From VRUE01 sp035701465 (GTDB lineage: Bacteria; Actinomycetota; Thermoleophilia; Solirubrobacterales; 70-9), in assembly GCA_035701465.1 (NCBI GenBank), contig DASSMU010000097.1:1-9646 (forward strand): a DNA stretch of 9,646 nt, written 5' to 3'. Below, in pieces: positions 1 through 6,591 of this stretch. The position numbers were made by a program, and so were the translations under genes. Under the pieces are notes generated by a model. The model did no database searches. It was not told the DNA's origin and saw nothing but the letters and a program-made list of their open reading frames with translations. How positions within the stretch are numbered: position 1 is the first letter of the stretch; each line of letters opens with the position of its first letter.

Positions 1-1
1 C

Positions 2-319
2 CAGCGCTTCTTCAACCTCGTCGTCACCAACGTCCCCGGGCCGCAGTTCCCGCTCTACGTGCTGGGACGGCCGATGGAGTCGATCTTCCCCCTGGTGCCG
101 CTCGCCCGGCGCCAGGCGCTCTGCGTCGGGATCATGTCCTACAACGGCCAGGTCGACTTCGGCCTGATCGGCGACTACGACGCGATGGCCGATCTCGACA
201 GCTTCGGCCTCGACCTCGAAGGGGCGATCGCCGAGATCGTCGGCGAGACGCCGGCGGCAACCGGGGCTCAGCGGACCAGCCGTGCCGAGACGCGGAACGG
301 CGCGCTGTCAGTCAAGTAG
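2..319 (+). CDS. Wax-ester synthase/diacylglycerol acyltransferase (WS/DGAT), C-terminal fragment
   Basis: Only the last 105 codons are present; the gene starts before the window. The frame is open from base 2 to a TAG at 317-319. The visible part carries the conserved C-terminal block of the WS/DGAT family (the DUF1298 region): NLVVTNVPGPQFPLYVLG, then a PLVPLARRQAL segment, then IMSYNGQVDFGLIGDYDAM. Family members esterify fatty alcohols or diacylglycerol with acyl-CoA to make wax esters or triacylglycerol storage lipid at the membrane or lipid droplet. The catalytic HHxxxDG motif would lie in the missing N-terminal half, so activity cannot be judged. The last ~20 residues are not conserved-looking and overlap by 52 bases the 3' end of the convergent metalloprotease gene. 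Family assignment is strong; substrate is unknown. Confidence 0.9.
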   Translation, partial: QRFFNLVVTNVPGPQFPLYVLGRPMESIFPLVPLARRQALCVGIMSYNGQVDFGLIGDYDAMADLDSFGLDLEGAIAEIVGETPAATGAQRTSRAETRNGALSVK

Positions 320-1638
320 GACCAGTCGAGCCGGCGGGGGCTGAAGCCCGACTGGCTCGCATCGGCGTTGACGAGCACCGCGGTGAGGCGCGAGAAGCGT
401 CCGGGCCGTGAGATTCGCGCCGTCAGCCTGCCGCCGCGGCCCCTGAAGCGCACCACCTTGACCACGCGCCCGTGCCGCTCGCTGCCAACCCGGCCGACCA
501 GCGCCAGGCCGGCGGCGATTCCGCGCGGCGCCATCGCCTTGACCACGAGCGCGCGCCCCGCGCGCGCGTGCAGGCGGAGCAGCTCGAAGGTCGTGTGGTT
601 GAGCCGGCGTTCGAGGACCGCACCGCTGTGCGGCAGGCCGCCCTGGCGCGAGACGTCGGGATAGAGGCGCCCCTCGGGAAAGACCTTGTCGGTGCGCCAC
701 TCCGGCAGATCGGCGGCGAAGCGAGCGAAGTCGCGACTGAAGTCCGACCCCCCGGCCGCCTCGATCGCCGAGTTGTAGGCGGCGACCGAGAACCCCCCCG
801 GCCTGGTGTGCACGGCGCGAGACCAGGCGGAGCGGACGATCGCACGCCCGTAGCGATGCGCCAGCCACTTGTTCCAGACCGCCGAGCCGTACTCCTTGAT
901 CGAGTTGGCCGTCAGCGGCGTGTCGTAGGGCCTCACCCAGCGCCGTATGTAGCGCAGGTAGTCGTTGATTCCGTTGTAGACCTCGTCCTCCATCCAGACC
1001 GCGCTGGACTCGGCAAACCAGGCGTCCTGGTAGGCGTCGTAGCCGAACTGGAGGATGTGGTCGTACTCGTGGGCGATCGTCACCTCGAGGTCGTGCAGGG
1101 GGGTCGTGCCGGGGAACTCGAACGGGTCGTAGTTGTTATCGAGGACGAGGTAGCCGTGCAGGTGGCGCGGCAGCCGGTGCGCCCTCGTCGCCTGGCCCCG
1201 GTCGGGCGCCGCGTAGCCGAACAGGGCGCCGCCGATCTCGTCGAGGTAGATGTCCGTCTTGCCCCTTCCCCCGCCCTTGCGGCCGTCGGAGCGGGGGGCC
1301 TGCCAGCCGAGCTTTTCGTTCTCGATCGAGTAGACGTGCTCGGCAACCGCCTGCACGCGTTCGACGTAGTCGGGTACCCCGTCGCCGTTGGCGTCGGCAA
1401 GGCTGGGCGCGTCGATTCCCTCTGCCACCCAGTGGACGCAGAAGTGCCTCGTGCAGGCCGGCGAGCGCGGCGCCTCGGGCACCGTGTAGGCGTTCCGGTT
1501 CGGGTCGGGATGGTCGGTGGGGCGGGCTGCCGGCGCCCTGAAGATCCACTGGTCCCCGGCGGCGGCCGAGGCGAGCGCCAGCGCGAGCAGCGCCATCGAC
1601 GCCAGCGAAGCCCCTATCAGCCGCCAGCGCGCCTGCAC
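268..1638 (-). CDS. Secreted zinc metalloprotease, MXAN_6640-like
   Basis: Predicted 456 aa. The chosen start is the GTG at 1638. It gives a typical signal peptide: Arg-containing N-region (MQARWRLIG), a hydrophobic core rich in Leu/Ala to about residue 25, and likely cleavage near A27. A downstream ATG at residue 15 would destroy the N-region. A zinc-protease motif HEYDH lies at residues 190-194, followed by WFAESSAVWMED (207-218), where E210 is a plausible third zinc ligand. A calcium-binding-type loop DxNxDGxxD is at residues 82-90. The overall pattern (C62/C67 pair, Ca loop, HExxH, E-S-x-x-W) resembles proteins annotated as MXAN_6640 family putative metalloproteases. The remaining C-terminal ~150 residues look beta-rich and basic. 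Likely exported, with unknown target. Diverges from nadE across a 132-bp gap holding a palindrome. The 3' end overlaps the WS/DGAT gene. Confidence 0.82.
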   Translation of the reverse strand: MQARWRLIGASLASMALLALALASAAAGDQWIFRAPAARPTDHPDPNRNAYTVPEAPRSPACTRHFCVHWVAEGIDAPSLADANGDGVPDYVERVQAVAEHVYSIENEKLGWQAPRSDGRKGGGRGKTDIYLDEIGGALFGYAAPDRGQATRAHRLPRHLHGYLVLDNNYDPFEFPGTTPLHDLEVTIAHEYDHILQFGYDAYQDAWFAESSAVWMEDEVYNGINDYLRYIRRWVRPYDTPLTANSIKEYGSAVWNKWLAHRYGRAIVRSAWSRAVHTRPGGFSVAAYNSAIEAAGGSDFSRDFARFAADLPEWRTDKVFPEGRLYPDVSRQGGLPHSGAVLERRLNHTTFELLRLHARAGRALVVKAMAPRGIAAGLALVGRVGSERHGRVVKVVRFRGRGGRLTARISRPGRFSRLTAVLVNADASQSGFSPRRLDWSYLTDSAPFRVSARLVR

Positions 1639-1645
1639 TCGCAGA

Positions 1646-1651
1646 AATCTA
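1646..1651 (-). promoter_or_regulatory. Candidate -10 box (TAGATT) for a leaderless metalloprotease mRNA
   Basis: On the minus strand TAGATT fits the actinobacterial TAnnnT -10 pattern and ends exactly 7 bases before the GTG start at 1638. That spacing would place the transcription start at or next to the start codon. No Shine-Dalgarno sequence precedes the GTG, which agrees with leaderless translation. No convincing -35 is visible. This is inference from spacing only. Confidence 0.4.
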
Positions 1652-1677
1652 CAGTCCGCCCTGGTTCGTCCCAGGCA

Positions 1678-1724
1678 CTGAGTTCGCACTTCTTCGCCGT
1701 GACGGCGAACAAAGGCGAAGTCAG
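1678..1724. repeat. 47-bp palindromic element, copy A (same family as 8811-8857)
   Basis: An imperfect palindrome centred on base 1701. Outer arms are CTGAGTTCGC (1678-1687) and GCGAAGTCAG (1715-1724), pairing 9 of 10 with a G·G mismatch. The inner part TTCGCCGT-g-ACGGCGAA (1693-1709) is a perfect 8-bp inverted repeat about one base. The outer arms match those of the element at 8811-8857 read on the opposite strand, including the mismatch position and the total length, while the interiors differ. It lies between two divergent gene starts, 40 bp from the metalloprotease GTG and 46 bp from the nadE TTG. A terminator role is therefore unlikely; it may be a REP-like repeat or an operator. Confidence 0.75.
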
Positions 1725-1759
1725 CGCGAGGCGGCGATACTTCAGCGGTGACTTTCCCC

Positions 1760-1765
1760 GGAAGG
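1760..1765 (+). promoter_or_regulatory. Ribosome binding site fixing the nadE TTG start
   Basis: GGAAGG sits 5 bases before the TTG at 1771. It is the main reason for choosing this rare start codon. The frame is open far upstream, but that part is antisense to the metalloprotease and has no family similarity, whereas MRVALAQIDP directly after the TTG is the expected N-terminus of the nitrilase-like domain. Confidence 0.75.
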
Positions 1766-1770
1766 CCCGC

Positions 1771-3441
1771 TTGCGCGTAGCGCTCGCCCAGATCGACCCG
1801 ACCGTCGGCGACATCGACGGCAACGCGGCCAAGATCGCCGAGTGGATCGGGCGCGCCCGCGCCGAGAGCGCCGAGCTGGTGATCTTCCCCGAGCTCTGCG
1901 TCCCCGGCTACCCGGCCGAGGACCTCTACCTCAAGCGCCACTTCGTCGAGGCCAGCCGGCGCGCGGTCGAGGAGCTTGCCGGCGAGGCGCAGGGACTGGT
2001 CGCCCTGGTCGGCTTCGCCGAGCCGGTCGCCGGCGGCGGGGACTTCCGCCACGCCCACAACTCGCTCGCCGTGCTCGCCGACGGCGCGGTCCAGTCCGTC
2101 TACCGCAAGAACCGGCTGCCCAACTACTCGGTCTTCGACGAGCAGCGCTACTTCGTCCCGGGAACCGAGCCGGCGACCGTCGAGGTCGGCGGACAGCGGG
2201 TGGGGCTGACCGTCTGCGAGGACGTCTGGACACCGGGCCCGCCGGCCTCGGAGGAGGCCGCGGCGGGGGCCACGCTGATCGCCAACCCCTCCGGCTCGCC
2301 CTACCACCGCGGCAAGGGCCGCGAGCGCGAAGCGATGCTCGCCGAGCGCGCCCGCGCCTACGGCACCCACTTCGCCTTCTGCAACCTCGTCGGCGGCCAG
2401 GACGAGCTGGTCTTCGACGGCCAGAGTTTCGTCGTCGATCCCGCGGGTAACGTGATCGCCCGCGCCGCCCAGTTCGAGGAGGAGTTGCTCGTCTGCGAGC
2501 TCCCCTCCCCGGCGCCCGGCCGGCTCGCAGAGCCGCTGTCCGATCCCGCCGAGGTCTACGCAGCGCTGCGCCTCGGCCTTCGCGACTACGTGCTCAAGAA
2601 CGGGTTCCGCCACGTCGGCATCGCCCTCTCGGGGGGCATCGACTCCGCCCTGGTCGCGATGCTCGCCGCCGACGCCGTCGGTCCCGAGCACGTCAGCTGC
2701 GTGGTGATGCCGTCGCCCCATTCGAGTCTGGAAACACAGGCCGACGCGCGGAATATCGCCGCAAACCTCGGTACGGAGCTGATCGAGATCCCGATCGAGG
2801 GGGCGATGGAGGAGTACGAGAGCGCCCTCGCGGCGGCATTCGAAGGCGACGGCGGCAACGGAGCCGGGGACGAGCCCCTGCCGCGCGACCCGACCCGACC
2901 CTCCGAGCCCGACCTCGCAGCCGAGAACATCCAGGCGCGGATCAGGGGCAACCTGATGATGGCGCTCTCCAACAAGCACGGCTGGCTGGTCCTGACGACC
3001 GGCAACAAGAGCGAGATGTCGGTCGGCTACGCGACTCTCTACGGCGACATGGCGGGCGGCTTCGCAGCGATCAAGGACGTGCCGAAGACGCTCGTCTACG
3101 AGCTGGTCCGCCACCGCAACGAGCTCGCCGGCCGCGAACTCGTCCCCGCTTCGGTTCTGGAGCGCGCGCCCTCCGCCGAGCTGCGCCCCGACCAGCTCGA
3201 CAGCGACTCGCTGCCCCCCTACGACCTGCTCGACCGCATCCTCGAGTCCTACGTCGAGCGCGACCAGGGGCGCGAGGAGATGATCGCGGCCGGCCTCCCG
3301 GCCGACGTCGTCGACGAGGTCGTGCGGATGGTCGATCGCTCCGAGTACAAGCGCCGCCAGGCTGCACCGGGAGTCCGGATCACGCCGAAGGCCTTCGGCC
3401 GGGACAGGCGATTGCCGATCACGAACAGGTTTGGTGGCTAG
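1771..3441 (+). CDS. nadE: Glutamine-dependent NAD+ synthetase
   Basis: 556 aa with a TTG start. It catalyses the last step of NAD+ synthesis: ATP-dependent amidation of nicotinic acid adenine dinucleotide with ammonia released from glutamine. The N-terminal carbon-nitrogen hydrolase (glutaminase) domain spans about residues 1-255, with a visible catalytic triad: E41 in FPELCVPGYP, K113 in YRKNRLPNYSVFDE and C149 in LTVCEDVW. The C-terminal synthetase domain has the ATP P-loop SGGIDS at 287-292, and the conserved blocks QARIRGNLMMALSNK, TTGNKSEMSVGYATLYGDMAGGF and the substrate-binding KRRQAAPG near the end. Length is normal for the shorter two-domain bacterial enzymes. Because a glutaminase domain is present, glutamine rather than free ammonia is the likely nitrogen donor. 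It ends tail-to-tail with the thioesterase gene, sharing CTAG at 3438-3441. Confidence 0.97.
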   Translation: MRVALAQIDPTVGDIDGNAAKIAEWIGRARAESAELVIFPELCVPGYPAEDLYLKRHFVEASRRAVEELAGEAQGLVALVGFAEPVAGGGDFRHAHNSLAVLADGAVQSVYRKNRLPNYSVFDEQRYFVPGTEPATVEVGGQRVGLTVCEDVWTPGPPASEEAAAGATLIANPSGSPYHRGKGREREAMLAERARAYGTHFAFCNLVGGQDELVFDGQSFVVDPAGNVIARAAQFEEELLVCELPSPAPGRLAEPLSDPAEVYAALRLGLRDYVLKNGFRHVGIALSGGIDSALVAMLAADAVGPEHVSCVVMPSPHSSLETQADARNIAANLGTELIEIPIEGAMEEYESALAAAFEGDGGNGAGDEPLPRDPTRPSEPDLAAENIQARIRGNLMMALSNKHGWLVLTTGNKSEMSVGYATLYGDMAGGFAAIKDVPKTLVYELVRHRNELAGRELVPASVLERAPSAELRPDQLDSDSLPPYDLLDRILESYVERDQGREEMIAAGLPADVVDEVVRMVDRSEYKRRQAAPGVRITPKAFGRDRRLPITNRFGG

Positions 3442-3845
3442 GCGGGCTTCGGAACTGGCCTAACGGCGATGGTCATCTGTGCAAGGGCACAGATTCGATC
3501 CTCTGCGTCTCTGACCTCCGCTTCCCAGACCCAGGTCGTCCGGCCGCGGTGGCGGGCCTTGGCCTGTACTTCCGCATGGCCCTCGGTGATCGGGCGGATG
3601 AAGTTGACGCCGATCGACTGTCCCATCGCCATCATCCCCTCGTCGAGCACGGCCAGCGCCGTCGCCCGCGAGCAGACGCTCTCGACCAGGCTCGACATCA
3701 CCCCGCCGTGCAGGAGCCCGACCGGTTGGCGCAGATCGTCGCGCATCGCCACCCGCACCCGGGCGTGCTCGGGATCGTCGTCGAGCCACTCCGTCCCGAT
3801 CAGGGCATCGAAATGCGAAACCAGTCCGTGCGAATCCTCGGCCAT
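3438..3845 (-). CDS. Hotdog-fold acyl-CoA thioesterase, PaaI/YdiI-like
   Basis: 135 aa from the ATG at 3845 (MAEDSHGL), a normal length for single hotdog-domain thioesterases. The key block QPVGLLHGGVMSSLVESVCS (about residues 40-59) holds the HGG motif, with a glutamate (E in SLVES) nine residues after the second glycine. This Glu-type arrangement is seen in 1,4-dihydroxy-2-naphthoyl-CoA hydrolase and EntH/YdiI-like enzymes. The segment GVNFIRPITEGHAEVQAKARHRGRTTWVWEAEV is the usual second half of the fold. It probably cleaves an acyl- or aryl-CoA thioester in the cytoplasm; the substrate cannot be read from the sequence. An in-frame ATG at 3917 would add 24 residues, but it lies inside a palindrome and those residues (MSEVKGPCGP...) are not family-like, so I reject it. 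No good Shine-Dalgarno precedes 3845. Confidence 0.88.
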   Translation of the reverse strand: MAEDSHGLVSHFDALIGTEWLDDDPEHARVRVAMRDDLRQPVGLLHGGVMSSLVESVCSRATALAVLDEGMMAMGQSIGVNFIRPITEGHAEVQAKARHRGRTTWVWEAEVRDAEDRICALAQMTIAVRPVPKPA

Positions 3846-3869
3846 CGCGGCCAGGACACTATCTCCAGG

Positions 3870-3921
3870 GGGCGTGTCTGAGCCTATGGGTCCACATGGC
3901 CCCTTAACCTCAGACACGCCC
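3870..3921. repeat. 52-bp palindrome between divergent genes
   Basis: Perfect 13-bp arms GGGCGTGTCTGAG (3870-3882) and CTCAGACACGCCC (3909-3921) enclose 26 bases. The interior is itself symmetric: TA, GGG and CCA on the left pair with TGG, CCC and TA on the right, giving 21 pairs of 26. It sits 24 bp upstream of the thioesterase ATG and 39 bp upstream of the HTH/RskA-like gene's ATG. Lying between divergent starts, it cannot terminate either gene. It may be an operator acting on both promoters or a mobile palindromic repeat. Confidence 0.75.
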
Positions 3922-3940
3922 TCGGGGCCGGCTGCTCGCG

Positions 3941-3946
3941 TAGGCT
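3941..3946 (+). promoter_or_regulatory. Candidate -10 box (TAGGCT) of the HTH/RskA-like gene
   Basis: TAGGCT fits TAnnnT and ends 8 bases before a GTG at 3955, which is in frame two codons upstream of the ATG at 3961. No Shine-Dalgarno is visible, so a leaderless transcript starting at or near 3955 is possible. In that case the protein would begin two residues earlier, as MAMTDD. No -35 was recognised. Confidence 0.35.
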
Positions 3947-3960
3947 TCCGGCCCGTGGCG

Positions 3961-4899
3961 ATGACCGACGACCAGAAGGCGATGTTGCGGCTGCTGGCGC
4001 AGCGCGAAGATGGCTACGAGGACATGGCCGCCCTGATGGGCATCAGCGTCGAGGAGGTGCGCAACCGCGTCAAGGAGGCGCTCGCCGAGGTCGACCAGGC
4101 CGAGGCGCCTGCCGATCCCGCGCCAAGCCCACCCCTGGCGCCCGAGCCTCCCTCAGCACCGTCACCTCCGCCTCCCCCCGCGCCTGCTCCTCCACAGCCG
4201 ACCGGAGATACGCCCCCGACCCCGCCCGCGGCTCCCGCCGTCCCCGAGCCGCCAAAGCCGACTGCTTCGGCCAAGCGTTCCGGCAACCGGCCGCCGCAGC
4301 TTCCCGGCCTGAGGCTGCCGAAGGATCGTGGTGCCTTGATCGGGCTCGGTGCCGGAGCGGCCGCCGTCCTGGTCATGGCCATCGTCCTCATCGTCGCCGG
4401 CGGCGGGGGTGGCTCCAGCTCCAACACCACCGCCTCGACCGAAGGCGGCACGACGCCCACCACGGCAGAAGACAAAAACCTGACCCAGGCGATCCTGACC
4501 CCGGTCGACGGCGGCGAAACCAACGGCGTCGCCCTCTTCGGCCGCTTCAAGAAGAACGTCCTCCTACAGGTCACCGCAAAAGGGCTCGAACCCTCGACCT
4601 CAGGCCAGTCCTATGCGGTCTGGCTGTCCCACTCCGGCAAGGGGATGGTTCCGGTGGGCACCGCGAAGGTCCCGGGCTCGGGCAATCTCGCCGCCCGCTT
4701 CCAGATCCCCCCCGCTGTGCTGCTCCTGATCGCCCGCGGCGCCTTCGACGAAATCGACGTCACCCGCACCTCCGACGCCACCCTGAGCACCGCGATCGCG
4801 ACGGCCCGCAAGAACAAGGCCGAATCCGCCTACACCGGCACCGACGTGATGCGTGGCAAGATCACCGGCCCCTTCGTAGGCGCGGCCGCAAAGAAATAA
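3961..4899 (+). CDS. Single-pass membrane protein: HTH-like N-terminus, Pro-rich linker, RskA-like outer domain
   Basis: 312 aa from the ATG at 3961 (or GTG at 3955). Four parts are visible. Residues ~5-41 (LRLLAQREDGYEDMAALMGI, then SVEEVRNRVKEAL) look like the helix-turn-helix of sigma factor region 4. Residues ~50-100 are almost entirely Pro/Ala/Glu with runs of prolines. A single membrane helix lies at ~124-146 and is followed by GGGGGSSSN and a Ser/Thr-rich stretch. Residues ~170-312 form an outer domain with GLEPSTSGQSYAVWLSHSG and VPVGTAKVPGSGNLAARFQI, a pattern like the C-terminal domain of RskA-type anti-sigma factors. Anti-sigma factors normally carry a zinc-binding or helical sigma-binding domain, not an HTH, in the cytoplasm. 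It may be a membrane-bound regulator or an anti-sigma relative with a replaced sensor head. No sigma gene lies beside it. Function is inferred only. Confidence 0.72.
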   Translation: MTDDQKAMLRLLAQREDGYEDMAALMGISVEEVRNRVKEALAEVDQAEAPADPAPSPPLAPEPPSAPSPPPPPAPAPPQPTGDTPPTPPAAPAVPEPPKPTASAKRSGNRPPQLPGLRLPKDRGALIGLGAGAAAVLVMAIVLIVAGGGGGSSSNTTASTEGGTTPTTAEDKNLTQAILTPVDGGETNGVALFGRFKKNVLLQVTAKGLEPSTSGQSYAVWLSHSGKGMVPVGTAKVPGSGNLAARFQIPPAVLLLIARGAFDEIDVTRTSDATLSTAIATARKNKAESAYTGTDVMRGKITGPFVGAAAKK

Positions 4900-4918
4900 C
4901 CCGACTCTGATCTGCTCC

Positions 4919-4957
4919 GTGCTCCGTTCGGGCTCGTATACAGCCCAAAGGGAGCAC
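4919..4957. terminator. Symmetric hairpin between convergent genes, probable bidirectional terminator
   Basis: GTGCTCC (4919-4925) pairs with GGAGCAC (4951-4957) and GGGCT (4930-4934) with AGCCC (4942-4946), with two further T·A pairs between and a 7-base loop. It occupies nearly the whole gap between the HTH/RskA-like gene (+, stop at 4899) and the FAD oxidase (-, stop at 4966). No T-run follows on either strand, so it is not a classical intrinsic terminator, though such hairpins are common in high-GC actinobacteria. Confidence 0.6.
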
Positions 4958-4965
4958 GCATCGGG

Positions 4966-6591
4966 TCAGCCGAGGAGCTTGCCGGGGTTCATGATCCCGC
5001 TGGGATCAAGACGGTCCTTGACCGCGCGCAGCACGTCGAGGCCGATGCCGCCCACCTCGGCCTCCATGTAGGGGGCGTGATCGCGGCCCACTGCGTGGTG
5101 GTGGGTGATCGTGGCGCCGGCGGCGACGATCGCCTCCGAGGCGGCCTGCTTGACCCGGCGCCACTGCTCGACCTCCTCGCCCTCACGGGCACGGGCGATG
5201 TAGGTGAAGTAGAGGGAGGCACCGTCCGCATAGGCGTGGGAGAGATGACAGAAGACCAGGCCCGGAGTGCCCTGGGCGGCAAGCGCCTCGCGGATCGCGG
5301 TCCCAACCGCGGCGTGCAGCTCCCCCAGCCTGCTCCAGGTGTGCGAGGTCTCCAGGGTCTCGACGATCGCCCCCATCCCCATCAGCGTGTCGCGCAGGTA
5401 GGGGCCCTGGTAGCGGCCGTGCTCCCAGGAGCGACCCGCCGACTGGCCCAGGTAGACGGCACCCCCGCGGCGCAGCTCGCGCACGCTCAGCGCCCGGCGG
5501 CGGGCAACCGACTCCTCGTCCCCCTCCAGGCCGAGGACGACGAGACAGCCACCGCGCCGGCGACGCAGGCCGAGGTAGCCGCCGAAGAGGCTGCCCGCGA
5601 CCCCTCGCGGGCCCGAGAGGGCCAACGAGACCTCGGTCTCCTCCTCGTCGGAGACGCGAATCACGTCGGGCAGGCCGGGCCCCTGCGCCAGGGCGCGGAC
5701 GATCCCTGTCCCGGCCTCGAAACTCTCGGCCATCCACGCCTCGTAGCGCTTCTGGCGCGGAGCCGGTCGCACCCTCACCGTCACGTCCGGAATCACGCCG
5801 AAGGTCCCCTCCGATCCGATCACCAACTCGCGCAGGGCAGGTCCGGCGGCTGTGTGAGGGGTCTCCAGGGTCTGCAGGTCGCCCGCGGGAGCGATCAGGC
5901 GGACCGAGCTGACCAGGGAGTCGAAGCGGCCGTAACCGCTGGAGGCTTGCCCGGCGGAACGGGTCGCGGCAAAGCCGCCGATCGTCGCGTACTCGAACGA
6001 CTGCGGGTAATGGCCGAGGACGACACCATGCTTCGCCAGCTCCGCTTCGGTCTCCGGGCCACGCAGGCCGGCCCCGAGGCGGGCGGTGAGCGAGCGCTCG
6101 TCTACCTCGACGCCGCGCAGCCGCGCCAGGTCGAGACTGACGAGGCGGGAGTGATCGCCGCGCAACGGCTCGATCCCGCCGACCACGCTGGTGCCGCCGC
6201 CGAAGGGAACGACGGCGACGCCCTCGGTTGCGCAGACGTCAAGGACCCTTCGCACGACATCGGCGTCGGCCGGCAGCAGCACCGCGTCGGGCGCCGCCTC
6301 GAGCCGGCCGGAGCGCAGCCGGGCGAGGTCGGCGTAGCCGCAGCCGGTCGCGTGGCGGACCCGGTCCTCGGTGCTCGCGAAGACGTTCTCCTCGCCGACC
6401 GCGTCGACCAGCGCCTGCGGCAGGGGCTCGGCCGGCGGCAGATCGAAGCCGTCCAGATCAGCGGCGCGCGGCGACGACCGCAGCTCACCGATGCGCTCGT
6501 AAAGAACCGCTCGAGCCTCGGAATCCAGCTCAGGTTCCGTCGCCGGGTCGCCCCATCCCCACCACTTGGAGTCCCGCCGCGGCGCGCTCAC
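4966..6591 (-). CDS. FAD-linked oxidase, alkyl-dihydroxyacetonephosphate synthase-like
   Basis: 541 aa. The GTG start overlaps the upstream SRPBCC stop as GTGA (6588-6591), so the two are probably translationally coupled. The N-terminus KWWGWGDP (9-16) is typical of the alkyl-DHAP synthase branch of the VAO/FAD_binding_4 superfamily. FAD-binding blocks are PFGGGTSVVGG (129-139), GHYPQSFEYATIGGFAAT from 193, a GYGRFDSLV stretch near 219-227, and SEGTFGVI (260-267). The His-rich active-site loop is present as HHHAVG (497-502), and the C-terminus DPSGIMNPGKLLG is the usual closing motif. In eukaryotes the enzyme swaps the acyl group of acyl-DHAP for a fatty alcohol to make ether lipids. Bacterial relatives may do this or oxidise other hydroxy acids. 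No DHAP acyltransferase lies nearby, so the ether-lipid role is inference. Confidence 0.88.
   Translation of the reverse strand: MSAPRRDSKWWGWGDPATEPELDSEARAVLYERIGELRSSPRAADLDGFDLPPAEPLPQALVDAVGEENVFASTEDRVRHATGCGYADLARLRSGRLEAAPDAVLLPADADVVRRVLDVCATEGVAVVPFGGGTSVVGGIEPLRGDHSRLVSLDLARLRGVEVDERSLTARLGAGLRGPETEAELAKHGVVLGHYPQSFEYATIGGFAATRSAGQASSGYGRFDSLVSSVRLIAPAGDLQTLETPHTAAGPALRELVIGSEGTFGVIPDVTVRVRPAPRQKRYEAWMAESFEAGTGIVRALAQGPGLPDVIRVSDEEETEVSLALSGPRGVAGSLFGGYLGLRRRRGGCLVVLGLEGDEESVARRRALSVRELRRGGAVYLGQSAGRSWEHGRYQGPYLRDTLMGMGAIVETLETSHTWSRLGELHAAVGTAIREALAAQGTPGLVFCHLSHAYADGASLYFTYIARAREGEEVEQWRRVKQAASEAIVAAGATITHHHAVGRDHAPYMEAEVGGIGLDVLRAVKDRLDPSGIMNPGKLLG

Noticed and set aside
472..1770. 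Long open frame on the + strand running into nadE
   Set aside because: It is antisense to the metalloprotease gene in a phase where high-GC codons leave few stops. It has no recognisable domain, and nadE has a clear RBS and family N-terminus at 1771.
1639..3114. Open frame on the - strand upstream of the metalloprotease
   Set aside because: Antisense to nadE, low-complexity Arg/Gly/Asp/Val-rich protein without motifs; the metalloprotease signal peptide starts at 1638.
3846..3917. N-terminal extension of the thioesterase from an ATG at 3917
   Set aside because: The ATG lies in the 52-bp palindrome and the added 24 residues do not resemble hotdog thioesterases.
4919..4957. Third member of the 47-bp palindrome family
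   Set aside because: It has a similar symmetric style but shares no arm sequence with the elements at 1678 and 8811; a terminator between convergent genes explains it.
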